Positions 44,459 through 54,519 of a stretch of 57,810 nucleotides of DNA are shown piece after piece. The position numbers were made by a program, and so were the translations under genes. Under the pieces are notes generated by a model, which did not search any database, was not told the DNA's origin, and saw nothing but the letters and a program-made list of their open reading frames with translations. This DNA is from CAWIHA01 sp963835855 (GTDB lineage Bacteria; Acidobacteriota; Terriglobia; Bryobacterales; Bryobacteraceae), in assembly GCA_963835855.1 (NCBI GenBank), contig CAWIHA010000004.1, positions 1 through 57,810 of the forward strand. Reading direction: 5' to 3'. Position 1 is the stretch's first letter. Every line of letters starts with the position of its first letter.

Positions 44459-46462
44459 TCACTTCGCCGCTAATGGCATCTGCCGCAGGGTGACTACATG
44501 ATTGTCGCGCTCGTGAATGACGTTGAAGATTTTTTTGAGCTGCGGATAAAGATTCGCTTCATACAGGATGGCGCCGCCATTGCCGAAAGCGAATTCCCGG
44601 CTGTAGGTCAGTGTCCGCCTGTCCGGCGAGACCGTCAGCTTCACCTGGTACTTTCCGGCATCGCCGAATCCCAAGGATGCGGGCGACTCCGCATTATCCA
44701 GCGAGAAGCCTGCCGGCAACTCGATGGACACAGAGTCCGACTCCGACCAGGGATAGTGGAAATAGATCGGATACTTACGCTCGCTTGCGGTGAACATCGC
44801 GTCCAGCCCGCGCTGGAAAAATGCCGGCTGCACGAACAGCCGCTTTCCCGTCCGTTCGGCGTACTCTGGCACGCGGACCTTATATGAATAGACCAACGGC
44901 TTGTCCGTGTCGCCGATATTTTCGACCTTCAGCTCCGACATTTCGATCGTGCTCAGGCGCTCCTTCAATTGATCTCGCAAATGCTCTTCGCGCTCAACCG
45001 CCGTCTCGCCGGCGATGGATTCCCGCTGTCGAGCCGCACTGTGGCCCGTATATTCGATCCGGACGGTCCCTTCCAGCGTGCCGTCTTCATGCAATTGGAA
45101 CGTGCCTCGCCGCGCTTGAGCGGATTTCTCCGGAGGTGACAGGGGCGTCGTGATAAACTCGGCCTGCTTGGGATCGGTGACAAGGGCGGGCACTGCCTCT
45201 TCCCTCCAACTCAACATTCCGAAGGAGACGTACGTGCTGGCGGGGTCGAAAAACTGCCAGTGGTCGTTGACGCGCACGGCGATGTCGTAGCCCGGTATGA
45301 AATACCAGTAGGTGTACGCCGGCCGGAAGAACATCTGACCGCGGTTTGGCACTTTCGCGACTCGCGCGTCAAAGCCGGCCGCCGTGGCGAGTGCGCCAAA
45401 GAGCAGGTCGATATCCCAGCCCTTGCCCGCGCCCTGGCGGATCGTATCCTCGGGAGACTTGTTCTCTTTCAGGTCTTTCCGCTGCTCGGGAGTGAGTCCC
45501 GACCCCTCTCTGTCGATGTTTTTGATTGTGATGCGGCAGTAGTCGAACAAGCGTTTCAGCTTTTCCTCCGGCGTGGACGCGCCGGCAATGATCTTCTCCG
45601 CGGTGCTGCGCACCGTGCCGTTCACTTTCATCAGCGGTTTGTAGCGGCCGAAGAGTTCCTTGCCGAATCCTTGCCAGAACTTTTCCGGAGCTGGCTGATT
45701 GGTCTCGGTGGTATAAACGAGCATCCATTGCCGCACCTGCTGATCGGGCGGCATGTAGGGCTCCTCCCTCAGCGCGGGAATATTCGTTAGCTCCGCGACA
45801 CTGTAGTCATTCGCCTCCGGCGCCCATACAGGGTTTTGGCAGTTGAAAGGAATTACATGCATCACGGGCGTGTAGGTCACCCAACTCAGGGGATGGACGT
45901 GGAAACGAGCGACCTGGACCGGGATGTCGTGCTGGAAGTAAAGCACCCTATGCGTAAAGGCGTCGGCCGTGGTCTCACGCCAGCGGTATTCGATGATGGC
46001 GCCGGGCTCAACCCCGGGCATCGCGAACGATTTTACGCGCTCCTTGTAGCCGCTGGCTTTGGCGACGACGCGCTCGAACACCGCGTCTTTCGCGAGGTCG
46101 AGGATCGTACCGTCCGGCTTGATCGTGCGGCCGGCGATGTCGCTGATCGTAGTTCTGCCTTCAAAAGGAATATTGACCGTGCCTTGCGATTCCTTGCCGC
46201 GTTCCGTATAGATCTTGATGCAGACGTAATAGTATATGTACGACTGGACATAGTCGCTGCCGCCGACCTCGTCGAGAACACGGCCTTCCCAGAGGATCGC
46301 CTCGGCATCGGCGTCTTTTTCGACTTTGGGAGTCTTCGAGGCGAGTTCGGCAGGATCAACCGGCTTCCACGGCATCAAGTGGCCGATGAGTGGCGCCGAG
46401 AACGCTGCTGTAACGCTGAAAAACAAAAGTGCAAGAGTGAGTGCGGCAAGTTTATTACGCAT
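44459..46462 (-). CDS. DUF3857 and transglutaminase-like protein, catalytic Cys and His lost
   Basis: The ATG at 46462 has GGAGGAG upstream and a signal peptide (ALTLALLFFSVTAAFSA); it encodes 667 residues with the same domain order as the downstream gene. In the core, Gly348 (in AGKGWDIDLL) occupies the place of the catalytic Cys and Tyr (PGYDIAV) the place of His; Asp in FFDPAST is kept. It is therefore probably a non-catalytic paralogue, perhaps a partner or scaffold of the intact protein. The start further upstream at 46507 is not supported. Confidence 0.88.
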   Translation of the reverse strand: MRNKLAALTLALLFFSVTAAFSAPLIGHLMPWKPVDPAELASKTPKVEKDADAEAILWEGRVLDEVGGSDYVQSYIYYYVCIKIYTERGKESQGTVNIPFEGRTTISDIAGRTIKPDGTILDLAKDAVFERVVAKASGYKERVKSFAMPGVEPGAIIEYRWRETTADAFTHRVLYFQHDIPVQVARFHVHPLSWVTYTPVMHVIPFNCQNPVWAPEANDYSVAELTNIPALREEPYMPPDQQVRQWMLVYTTETNQPAPEKFWQGFGKELFGRYKPLMKVNGTVRSTAEKIIAGASTPEEKLKRLFDYCRITIKNIDREGSGLTPEQRKDLKENKSPEDTIRQGAGKGWDIDLLFGALATAAGFDARVAKVPNRGQMFFRPAYTYWYFIPGYDIAVRVNDHWQFFDPASTYVSFGMLSWREEAVPALVTDPKQAEFITTPLSPPEKSAQARRGTFQLHEDGTLEGTVRIEYTGHSAARQRESIAGETAVEREEHLRDQLKERLSTIEMSELKVENIGDTDKPLVYSYKVRVPEYAERTGKRLFVQPAFFQRGLDAMFTASERKYPIYFHYPWSESDSVSIELPAGFSLDNAESPASLGFGDAGKYQVKLTVSPDRRTLTYSREFAFGNGGAILYEANLYPQLKKIFNVIHERDNHVVTLRQMPLAAK

Positions 46463-46537
46463 AGTGCTCCTCCAATCGGCGCAATTTTTCGGCTCCGCCG
46501 GTCCCAAATAGTCTACACCGGAGTGCCAAAATCCGCA

Positions 46538-47218
46538 TCAACCTCCGCGCGGGCGGCGGTAAGGAATCCAGAGTAGGAAAAAGAGGAGCAGCGCCAGCGC
46601 CTCGGCTGGCAGCACATAGAAGGGCCAGGGCCCGAAATAATCGAGCAGGGAAGGATTGGCAGGCTTGCGGCACAGGTACATGTAATTCGTGCCAAAGACC
46701 GCGTTGAACGCCCCGACCGCCACCGCGTAAGCATTCAGGATCAACAGTACGCGCCAGAGGCTACTGGGCCGCGGCCGTGCGAGACCGCCCCAGGTCAGCG
46801 TGAGAATAGAAACGATGACGCCGCCGTGCTTCAGGAAGAAGGAGATGCTCGGATAGGACGGCAGCGGCGCCCACAAATCGGGCGTCAGCACCGCCATTAC
46901 GGCGCCCGCCAGACCTCCGTAGTAAGACACTTCATACGCCCAGGGCGCGAGTGTGAACAGTGCGACAATTGTCAGCCAGAGGGTGAAGTCCGAGAGCTGT
47001 AGCGGCAGGGTTTCGGGGAACCGAAAACCTTCGTGGTGGATGCGATCAGTCCACCAGACGATCTCATTCACGGCCAAAAACGTGCCGAGAGCGAGACGAA
47101 TGCGCCGCGCTGCCAGGGCGCTTTTTCGGGACCGCCACGCCAGAGCTGCCGAAACCGCGGCAATCGAGGCGAGGATCGCCAAATGCGCCGGGCCGAACAG
47201 ATGGATTTTTCCAGTCAC
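46538..47218 (-). CDS. YwaF-like (TIGR02206) membrane protein
   Basis: This 226-residue protein has about seven membrane helices and the family signature FGTNYMYLCRKPANPSLLDY and LLDYFGPWPFYVLPAE near the end. The N terminus has FGPAHLAILASIA. Members are small integral membrane proteins of unknown function. It is 75 bases upstream of the DUF3857 gene pair on the same strand and could be part of the same unit. Confidence 0.88.
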   Translation of the reverse strand: MTGKIHLFGPAHLAILASIAAVSAALAWRSRKSALAARRIRLALGTFLAVNEIVWWTDRIHHEGFRFPETLPLQLSDFTLWLTIVALFTLAPWAYEVSYYGGLAGAVMAVLTPDLWAPLPSYPSISFFLKHGGVIVSILTLTWGGLARPRPSSLWRVLLILNAYAVAVGAFNAVFGTNYMYLCRKPANPSLLDYFGPWPFYVLPAEALALLLFFLLWIPYRRPRGG

Positions 47219-47361
47219 CGACTACAAAGTATCCCACCTCTCGATCCTGCACCTCCCCCGAGAAACGGTTCGCCTGCCAGTCCGCCGCAGCCGCCTAGCC
47301 GTGCGGCGGAGCGCCTCCGCTGACTCGCTCGATCCCACCGCAAAAGGAGACGGTTTCGCGT

Positions 47362-49350
47362 TTACGCCAGCATCTTGAGCAGCTTCTCTTCATCAATGAC
47401 GGGGACACCGAGCGCGTGGGCCTTGTCGAGCTTCGAACCGGCCGCCTCGCCGGCGACAACGTAATTAGTCTGCTTACTAACCGAGCCGGTCACCTTACCC
47501 CCGGCAGCTTCGATCCGCGCCTTGGCCTCCTCGCGCGTGAGATTCGGCAGCGCACCGGTCAGGACGAACGTCTGCCCCTGGAGCGGCCCCGCCTTCTTCT
47601 TCCGCGCCTGCTTCGATTCGAACTGGAGTCCCGCCAGCCGCAAGCCTTCCACCAGCCCGCGGTTGCGCGGCTCGCGGAAGAACTGGTAGATGCTTTCGGC
47701 AACCTTCGGCCCCACTTCCTCTGCGCTTTCGAGCGTCTCCATGCTGGCATCGGCGATTCGATCGAGGCTGCCGAAGCTCTCCGCCAGAATCGCGGCGGTG
47801 CGCTCGCCGACGAAGCGGATACCCAGCGCCGCGATCACGCGCGGCAACGGCAGCGCCTTCGACCGCTCGATATTCGCTAGCAGCTTCTCGGCGGACTTTT
47901 TGCCCATGCGCTCCAGGTTCACCAGCTCACCAGCGTTGAGCGCGTAGATATCGACGACGCTCTTCACCAGCCCGCGTTCGACCAACTGATCGACGAGCGC
48001 TTCACCCATGCCATCGATGTCCATCACGCCGCGAGAGGCGAAGTGGAGGATGGATTCTTTCAGCCGCGCCGGGCAATCCGTGTTAATGCAGCGGCTCGCG
48101 ACCTCTCCTGCCTCGCGCACAACCTTGCCGTCGCAAATCGGGCAGCGCTGTGGCATCCGGAACGGGTGCCGCGGCGAGCCGGGGCTGCTGACACGCACTA
48201 CCTTCGGGATCACGTCGCCACTGCGCTCGACGATGACGGAATCGCCAACTTCGAGGCCAAGCCGCTCGATCTCGTCCTCGTTGTGCAGCGTGGCTCGCGA
48301 AACGGTGACGCCGCCAACCTCAACCGGGCGCAGGTGCGCTACCGGCGTCAGCGTGCCGGTGCGGCCGACCTGCACTTCGATGTTCTCGACGACGGTCTCC
48401 GCCTGGCGCGCGGCGTACTTGAATGCGATCGCCCAGCGGGGGGCCTTTGCCGTCCAGCCGAGCTGCCGTTGCTGCGTTACCGCATCCACTTTCGCAACGA
48501 CGCCGTCGATTTCATACGGCAGCTCTTCGCGGCGTTGCTCCCAGTCGCGGCAGAAGCCGACCAGCTCATCGATATCGGCGCACAGCCGCCGGTGCGGGTT
48601 CACCTTGAAGCCAAACCGTTCCAGCGCGTCGAGCGATTCCCAATGGCTCTCATAGTGCGGCTCGCCACGGACCAGGAGGAAATACGCGTAGTAATCCAGG
48701 CGGCGCGCGGCGGTAATCTGCGGCTCAAGCACGCGGATGGAGCCCGCAGCCGCGTTGCGCGGATTCGCGAAGTGCGGCAAGCCCTGCTGCTCGCGTTCGA
48801 GGTTCAACCGGTCGAATGCGCGCCGGTTCATGATGACCTCGCCGCGCACCTCGAATTCCGCAAGATCCGCCGCAACCCGCAGCGGCAACGAGCGGATCGT
48901 GCGTGCATTCTCGGTAACGTCCTCGCCGATGTCGCCGTCGCCGCGCGTCACGGCGCGCTCGAACAGCCCGTAGCGGTAGGTAGCGGCCATCGAGAGGCCA
49001 TCCATCTTTAGCTCGGCCACGTAGCGGAACGGCGCGCTTCCCAGCAACTGCCGGACGCGCCGATCAAAGTCGCGCAGCTCGTCTTCATTCAGCGCATTAT
49101 CCAGGCTGAGCATGGGCGAACTATGGCGGACCTTGATGAAACCCTCGCGCGGCTTGCCGCCGACGCGCTGCGTTGGCGAATCCGGCGTCACCAGCTCGGG
49201 GTGATCGGATTCGAGTTCGCGCAGCCGCCGCATCAGCGAGTCGTACTCGGCGTCGCTAATTTCCGGCCGGTCGAGCACGTAATAGAGGTGCTCGTGGCGG
49301 CGGAGTGTTTCGCGAAGGCTCTCGATTTCCTGTTGGAAGTTCTCCATCAT
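47362..49350 (-). CDS. ligA: NAD-dependent DNA ligase LigA
   Basis: This 662-residue protein is the standard bacterial ligase for replication. It has the Ia domain (HEHLYYVLDRPEISDAEYD), the adenylation domain with Lys115 in ELKMDG, OB fold, zinc finger with four Cys (CPICDG, then C and C in RCINTDCPARL), helix-hairpin-helix motifs and a C-terminal BRCT domain beginning QGQTFVLTGALP. Length is normal and no residues are missing. It stands alone and is divergent from the lipid-kinase-like gene; an AT-rich ATTATAAT at 49471-49478 may contain its promoter. Confidence 0.97.
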   Translation of the reverse strand: MMENFQQEIESLRETLRRHEHLYYVLDRPEISDAEYDSLMRRLRELESDHPELVTPDSPTQRVGGKPREGFIKVRHSSPMLSLDNALNEDELRDFDRRVRQLLGSAPFRYVAELKMDGLSMAATYRYGLFERAVTRGDGDIGEDVTENARTIRSLPLRVAADLAEFEVRGEVIMNRRAFDRLNLEREQQGLPHFANPRNAAAGSIRVLEPQITAARRLDYYAYFLLVRGEPHYESHWESLDALERFGFKVNPHRRLCADIDELVGFCRDWEQRREELPYEIDGVVAKVDAVTQQRQLGWTAKAPRWAIAFKYAARQAETVVENIEVQVGRTGTLTPVAHLRPVEVGGVTVSRATLHNEDEIERLGLEVGDSVIVERSGDVIPKVVRVSSPGSPRHPFRMPQRCPICDGKVVREAGEVASRCINTDCPARLKESILHFASRGVMDIDGMGEALVDQLVERGLVKSVVDIYALNAGELVNLERMGKKSAEKLLANIERSKALPLPRVIAALGIRFVGERTAAILAESFGSLDRIADASMETLESAEEVGPKVAESIYQFFREPRNRGLVEGLRLAGLQFESKQARKKKAGPLQGQTFVLTGALPNLTREEAKARIEAAGGKVTGSVSKQTNYVVAGEAAGSKLDKAHALGVPVIDEEKLLKMLA

Positions 49351-49477
49351 TTGCTCAGTGACTGCGCGGTTGGCGCCCGCCGCGCTGCAATGTGTGGCCG
49401 CACACCGCTCTCAACGATGTGGGTCCGCCGCCGCAGGCGTGGCGCGATTAGCGCTCGGCCGCGAATCAACATTATAA

Positions 49478-50419
49478 TTGTCCCTTATCGCCCTCTATCA
49501 AAACATCAGCCTGGTCTACAATCCATGCGCTGGCAGGTTACGCGGCCGCGCCCGGCTCGTCGAGCGTGTAGCCGGAGCCCTCAAAGCAGCCGGCCATGGG
49601 GTTTCCTGCATCTCGACGGAAGGGCCGGCGACGGCTGGCAGCATCGCCAGAGAGCGGGTCGAAGCGGGCGCCGATCTAATCCTTGCGCTCGGCGGGGACG
49701 GCACCATAAACGAGTTGCTCTCAGGCGTCGCCCACTCGCAGGTTCCGGTCGCGATCATTCCAGCAGGCACCGCCAACGTACTAGCGCGGGAACTGGGCCT
49801 GAGACTGCATCCCTTGAAAGCGGTCCGGCGTTTAGGCGAATTCGTGCCGCAGCGGGTTGCGCTTGGTCTGCTGCGTGCCGAGCCCGGACCAGTCGAGCGT
49901 TACTTCCTGCTGATGGCCGGCGTCGGTTTCGACGCGCACATTGTCTACCGCCTTAACCTGGGGCTGAAATCCAAGTTTGGGGAGATTGCGTATTGGGTAA
50001 GCGCGATGAGGCAGATGGCCCGGAGCCTCGAGGAGTTCGAAGTCGAGGTCGCGGGCGAGCGGTTCCGCCGCTCGTTTGCATTGGTAAGCCGAGTGCGGAA
50101 TTATGCGGGATACATGCAGATCGCACAGCGCGTATCGCTCATCCAAAGCGACTTCGAAGTGGTTCTCTTCGAGGGCACCTCGCCATTGCGCCATTACCTG
50201 AGATACTTTGGTGCGGTCATCGCGGGGCGAACATCCAATTTGAAGGGTATGTCCTTCCTCCACGCGAAACAGGTCAAGTTCCCGGCTCGGGGCGGCCCGT
50301 GCGTTTACGTCCAGGTCGATGGCGAGTATGCAGGCCGGCTGCCCGCCAGCGTCGAGATTGTGCCCGATGCCTTGACGCTGCTCGTACCTCCGGACTACCC
50401 CCGATCGTCTCAAGGATAA
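49478..50419 (+). CDS. Diacylglycerol/lipid kinase-like protein (YegS/DgkB family)
   Basis: This 313-residue protein has the DAGK catalytic motifs VYNPCAGR, ALGGDGTINELLSG and IPAGTANVLARELGL, and a second domain with LMAGVGFDAHIVYRLN and a conserved NYAGYMQIA. It should phosphorylate a lipid such as diacylglycerol or a related substrate. The 5' end is uncertain: only TTG at 49478 is available in frame, and it lies within a TATAAT-like element, so the real start may be a few codons further in. Confidence 0.85.
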   Translation: MSLIALYQNISLVYNPCAGRLRGRARLVERVAGALKAAGHGVSCISTEGPATAGSIARERVEAGADLILALGGDGTINELLSGVAHSQVPVAIIPAGTANVLARELGLRLHPLKAVRRLGEFVPQRVALGLLRAEPGPVERYFLLMAGVGFDAHIVYRLNLGLKSKFGEIAYWVSAMRQMARSLEEFEVEVAGERFRRSFALVSRVRNYAGYMQIAQRVSLIQSDFEVVLFEGTSPLRHYLRYFGAVIAGRTSNLKGMSFLHAKQVKFPARGGPCVYVQVDGEYAGRLPASVEIVPDALTLLVPPDYPRSSQG

Positions 50420-50498
50420 CGATGCGTAACCGTGTCCCGAGTTTCAGCGATTGTGCTGGCCGCAAGCCGCATGCCGGCGCAGCCCGCATTCCCGACCA

Positions 50499-51497
50499 AT
50501 GGACCCACTCACACACACTTTGACTGGCTTGGCGCTGAGCCGGGTAGGACTGAAGCGCTGGTCCCTCTATGCAACGCCCGTGTTGTTGCTCGCGGCGAAC
50601 GCGCCCGACATCGACATCGTGACGATGGCGGGAGGCGCGGCCGATTACCTGCACTATCACCGCCACATCACCCATTCGTTCCTCGCCATTCCGTTCCTGG
50701 CCCTGCTGGTGGTGCTCGTTGTCCGGCCGTTCGTGCGCGAGCCGTTCGACTGGAAGGGGGCGTATGCGGTCTCACTCGCCGGCGTGACTTCGCATCCGCT
50801 CCTGGATTGGATGAACGCGTACGGCGTAAAATTGCTCTTACCGTTTTCGGGCCGGTGGCTGGAGCTAGACATCTTCAATCTCGTGGACGTATGGATCTGG
50901 GCGGCGCTCCTCGTGGCCGCGCTGGCGCCGCTCGTTTTGGGTCTGGTGAGCTGGGAGATCGGCGCGCGGCCGGCGTCGGGCCGCGGCATCGCCATTGCCG
51001 CGCTGTGTTTTATCCCGCTGTATGGTTTCGGGCGATATCTGTTACATGAGCGGGCGGTCGCCGTCCTGGAATCGCGGCTTTATCAGGGGCTCGCGCCGGT
51101 GCGCGCTGGGGCGTTTCCCAGCGGCATCAATCCGTTCCGCTGGCGCGGACTCATCGAGACTGCGCCCTTCTATTCCATCCAGGAAGTTAACCTCCTCGGG
51201 GAGTTCGATCCGGCCGAGGGCCAAATCCTGTACAAGCCCGAAGCGAGCCCCACCGAGCTGGCCGCCGCCTCCGCCGCTCGCCGCACCAAAGCTTTTGAAG
51301 TCTTCCTGAATTTCTCGCAGTACCCATTCTGGCGATTCACGCCCACCGATGCGCCGGAGGGGGGAATCCGCGTCGAAGCGATGGACCTTCGTTTTGGCGC
51401 CCCGCCGCACCCGGTTTTTGTGGCTACGGCAATCGTCGGCCCGGACGGACGTGTTGAACGATCCACCTTCGATTACGGGGCCAGGCGAAGCCGCTAG
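50499..51497 (+). CDS. YdjM-like membrane-bound metal-dependent hydrolase family protein
   Basis: The ATG at 50499 gives 332 residues. It has the family's conserved N terminus MDPLTHTLTGLALSR, then DIDIVTMAGG, HYHRHITHSFLA and SHPLLDWMNAYG, with His/Asp residues that would bind metal, and several membrane helices. A periplasmic or cytoplasmic C-terminal 160 residues follow. No function is known beyond sequence similarity; YdjM of E. coli is an SOS-associated gene. It follows the lipid-kinase-like gene by about 80 bases. Confidence 0.85.
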   Translation: MDPLTHTLTGLALSRVGLKRWSLYATPVLLLAANAPDIDIVTMAGGAADYLHYHRHITHSFLAIPFLALLVVLVVRPFVREPFDWKGAYAVSLAGVTSHPLLDWMNAYGVKLLLPFSGRWLELDIFNLVDVWIWAALLVAALAPLVLGLVSWEIGARPASGRGIAIAALCFIPLYGFGRYLLHERAVAVLESRLYQGLAPVRAGAFPSGINPFRWRGLIETAPFYSIQEVNLLGEFDPAEGQILYKPEASPTELAAASAARRTKAFEVFLNFSQYPFWRFTPTDAPEGGIRVEAMDLRFGAPPHPVFVATAIVGPDGRVERSTFDYGARRSR

Positions 51498-51559
51498 GCG
51501 GGGCCGAGCTGCTGCCCTCGGACCGCAAACTTCTTTCGGCGCGGTAACATATTATTCGA

Positions 51560-52747
51560 GTGGGTATCGTAATCGGGGTTCCTAAAGAGACTTATCCTGG
51601 CGAGAGGCGTGTCGCGATGGCGCCGCGCGCGATGGAGGCGCTTGCCAAATCCGGCGCCGCGTTCCTCATCGAGGCGTCCGCGGGTGAGGCCGCCGGCTTT
51701 TCAGACGGGGACTACCGCGAGCGGGGCGCGCAGATCGCCGGGAGCCGCCGCGAGGTCTTCCAGACGGCGGAGATCATCATCCAGGTGCGTGCGCTGGGCG
51801 CGAACCCAGAAGCCGGCCGCGCCGATCTCGCCCTGCTTCGAGCCGGGCAGACCGTAATCGGCTTCGCGGAGCCGCTGACAGCCGGAAAGGAAGCGGCGGA
51901 TCTAGCCGCGCGTGGCGTTAACGCGTTCGCAATGGAGTTGATGCCGCGCATCACGCGCGCGCAGAGCATGGACGCGCTGTCGTCGATGGCGACCATCGCC
52001 GGCTACAAAGCGGTGGTGATCGCCGCCGATACGTTGCCGCGCATGTTCCCGCTTCTGATGACCGCGGCGGGGACGGTTGCTCCCGCGCGTGTTTTCGTTC
52101 TGGGCGCGGGCGTCGCCGGCTTGCAGGCGATCGCAACAGCGCGGCGGCTGGGCGCGGTAGTCAGTGCCTATGACGTGCGGCCGGCCGTCAAAGAGCAGGT
52201 GGAGAGCGTCGGCGCAAAGTTCCTCGTCCTGGATCTCGAGAGCGCGTCGGCCGAAGATAAGAGCGGCTACGCCAAGGCGCTGGGTGAGGACTTCTATCGC
52301 CGCCAGCGCGAGCTGCTCACTGCCGTGGTGAAGGAGAACGACGTTGTTATCACGACCGCGGCCGTCCCAGGCAAGAAGGCCCCCGTACTCATCACTCGGG
52401 AAATGGTGGAGGGCATGGCGCCGGGTTCAATCGTCGTCGATCTCGCGGCCGAGCGCGGAGGCAACTGCGAGCTGACGCATCCGGGCGAGACTGCCGTTGC
52501 GGGCGGAGTCAGCATCTTGGGGCCGCTCAATCTGCCCTCGACGGTGCCATACCACGCCAGCCAGATGTACGCACGAAACGTCGCTGCGTTTCTCCGGCAC
52601 CTGGTTCGCGACGGGAAGCTGATACTCGATCTGGAGGACGAAATCACGCGGGAAACATTGATCGCGCACGCGGGCGAAGTGGTGCACCTGCGGGTGCGCG
52701 AAGCGCTCGGGTTACCGGCCCAACCGGCCGCGCCGGTGGAGCGCTGA
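51560..52747 (+). CDS. pntAA: Proton-translocating NAD(P) transhydrogenase, subunit alpha part 1
   Basis: This 395-residue protein is the soluble NAD(H)-binding domain I of the transhydrogenase. It starts at a GTG with GIVIGVPKETYPGERRVAM and has the Rossmann motif VLGAGVAGLQAIATARRLGA, AYDVRPAVKEQVES and the mobile-loop-like EDKSGYAKALGE. It is encoded separately from the membrane part, the bipartite alpha found outside enterobacteria. A ribosome site is weak. Confidence 0.95.
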   Translation: MGIVIGVPKETYPGERRVAMAPRAMEALAKSGAAFLIEASAGEAAGFSDGDYRERGAQIAGSRREVFQTAEIIIQVRALGANPEAGRADLALLRAGQTVIGFAEPLTAGKEAADLAARGVNAFAMELMPRITRAQSMDALSSMATIAGYKAVVIAADTLPRMFPLLMTAAGTVAPARVFVLGAGVAGLQAIATARRLGAVVSAYDVRPAVKEQVESVGAKFLVLDLESASAEDKSGYAKALGEDFYRRQRELLTAVVKENDVVITTAAVPGKKAPVLITREMVEGMAPGSIVVDLAAERGGNCELTHPGETAVAGGVSILGPLNLPSTVPYHASQMYARNVAAFLRHLVRDGKLILDLEDEITRETLIAHAGEVVHLRVREALGLPAQPAAPVER

Positions 52748-52840
52748 CCGCCCGCCGGGGCGCCTGTGGCGCAATGATTGCCAGTTGTTTAGACCAGGAA
52801 ACCGCCAGCCATTTGTCTTGGATGAAAGGAGCACGCTGCA

Positions 52841-53137
52841 GTGCACTTTGATGAGCTGACTCTGTATGTTTTCATGCTCGCCGCGTTTCTCGGATTCGAG
52901 CTGATCCGGCGGGTTTCGCCGCTCTTGCACACGCCGCTGATGTCGCTGACGAACGCAATCTCGGCGATTTCGGTGGTCGGCTCGATCCTGCTGCTCGGGC
53001 AGGCGCACGCGCCGCCGCTGAGCCGCGTGCTCGGCTTCGTCGCCGTGACCGCCGCGATGATCAACGTAGTGGGCGGCTTCCTCATCACCGACCGCATGCT
53101 GAAGATGTTCAAAAAACGGGACGGGAAGAAGCCGTGA
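52841..53137 (+). CDS. pntAB: Proton-translocating NAD(P) transhydrogenase, subunit alpha part 2
   Basis: This 98-residue protein has three or four membrane helices and the family sequence LMSLTNAISAISVVGSILL and AMINVVGGFLITDRML. It begins at a GTG with AAAGGAG ten bases upstream and overlaps pntB as GTGA. It forms part of the proton channel with PntB. Confidence 0.94.
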   Translation: MHFDELTLYVFMLAAFLGFELIRRVSPLLHTPLMSLTNAISAISVVGSILLLGQAHAPPLSRVLGFVAVTAAMINVVGGFLITDRMLKMFKKRDGKKP

Positions 53138-54519
53138 GCGAGTCACTGGTCCACATCAGCTACATCATCGCCGCGGCCCTATTCATCCTCTCGCTGAAGT
53201 GGATGAGCGCGCCCCATACGGCCCGGCGCGGCGTGATCGCGGGTGAGATCGGCATGGTGCTTGCGATCGTCAGCACGCTGCTCCGGCACGAGGTGGTCAG
53301 CTTCGAGGGCATCCTCATCGCTTTCGTCATTGGCACGGCGGTCGGCGTGCCGCTTGCATACCTGATGCCGATGACCGCCGTGCCGCAGCGGACTGCGCTC
53401 TCGCACGCGTTCGGCGCGCTTGCCGCCGCGCTCATCGGCACCGCCGAGTACTACCAGCACATGCCGCACGGCTTCACGATGGCCGCCATCGTCACCGAGT
53501 CGCTACTTGGCTTCCTGACTTTTACCGGCAGCTTGATGGCCTTCGGCAAATTGCAGGAGATTCTCCCAACCCGGCCCATCACCTACCGCAACCAGAACTT
53601 CATCAATCTCTCGCTGTTCGCGGCGGCGGTCGTGTTCGGCGCGTTGCTCGTGATCACGCCTGAGCGGACCTGGATGTTCCCGGTGTTTATCGCGCTCTCA
53701 CTGGTCTTTGGCGTGCTGCTGCTCGTTCCGATCGGCGGCGCGGACATGCCGACCGTGATCGCGCTGCTGAATTCATACGCCGGCCTGTCGGCGTGCGCAA
53801 TGGGCTTCGCGATCGACAACAAACTGCTCGTGATTGCAGGCGCGCTCGACGGCTCCTCCGGTTTCATCCTCTCGGTGATTATGTGCCGGGCCATGAACCG
53901 CTCGTTCACCAACGTCTTATTCGGCGCCTTTGGGAAAATGCAGGTTGCGGCCGCCCATGCGGAGCAGCGCACGGTGCGCAGCGCGACGCCGGAGGAAGCT
54001 GCGGAGATCCTGGAAGCGGCGCGTCTGGTGATCGTCGCGCCCGGCTACGGCATGGCGGTGGCGCAGGCGCAGCACAAACTCCGTGAGCTTTTCGATCTGC
54101 TGACCAAGCGCGGCGTCAATGTGAAGTTCGCCATTCATCCCGTGGCGGGCCGCATGCCCGGCCACATGAACGTGCTGCTGGCCGAGGCCGACATTCCCTA
54201 CGACAAGCTCTTCGAGAGAGACGACATCAACTCGGAGTTTGCGCAGGCCGACGTGGCGCTCGTAATCGGCGCCAACGACGTGACCAACCCCGCGGCGCGG
54301 CACGACCCATCCAGCCCAATCTACGGCATGCCGATTCTGGACGTGGATAAGGCGCGCACCGTGATGGTGATCAAGCGCAGCATGAACCCCGGTTTCGCCG
54401 GCATCGGCAACGAGCTTTATTACATGGACCGGACGCTCATGCTCTTCGGCGACGCCAAGTCGTTCCTCACGGAGATCATCAAAGCGCTGCCGGCGGTCGC
54501 GGTGGGCGCGGGCAGGTAA
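53134..54519 (+). CDS. pntB: Proton-translocating NAD(P) transhydrogenase, subunit beta
   Basis: This 461-residue protein has about eight membrane helices and then the NADP-binding domain III with VIVAPGYGMAVAQAQ, HPVAGRMPGHMNVLLAEA and IGANDVTNPAA. The GTG start overlaps pntAB by four bases. The complex uses the proton gradient to make NADPH from NADH. Intact and of normal length. Confidence 0.96.
   Translation: MSESLVHISYIIAAALFILSLKWMSAPHTARRGVIAGEIGMVLAIVSTLLRHEVVSFEGILIAFVIGTAVGVPLAYLMPMTAVPQRTALSHAFGALAAALIGTAEYYQHMPHGFTMAAIVTESLLGFLTFTGSLMAFGKLQEILPTRPITYRNQNFINLSLFAAAVVFGALLVITPERTWMFPVFIALSLVFGVLLLVPIGGADMPTVIALLNSYAGLSACAMGFAIDNKLLVIAGALDGSSGFILSVIMCRAMNRSFTNVLFGAFGKMQVAAAHAEQRTVRSATPEEAAEILEAARLVIVAPGYGMAVAQAQHKLRELFDLLTKRGVNVKFAIHPVAGRMPGHMNVLLAEADIPYDKLFERDDINSEFAQADVALVIGANDVTNPAARHDPSSPIYGMPILDVDKARTVMVIKRSMNPGFAGIGNELYYMDRTLMLFGDAKSFLTEIIKALPAVAVGAGR

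Noticed and set aside
49471..49478. Divergent promoters in ATTATAAT between ligA and the lipid-kinase-like gene
   Set aside because: The -10 match is good on both strands because it is palindromic, but neither side has a well-spaced -35, and on the plus strand it collides with the only available start codon.
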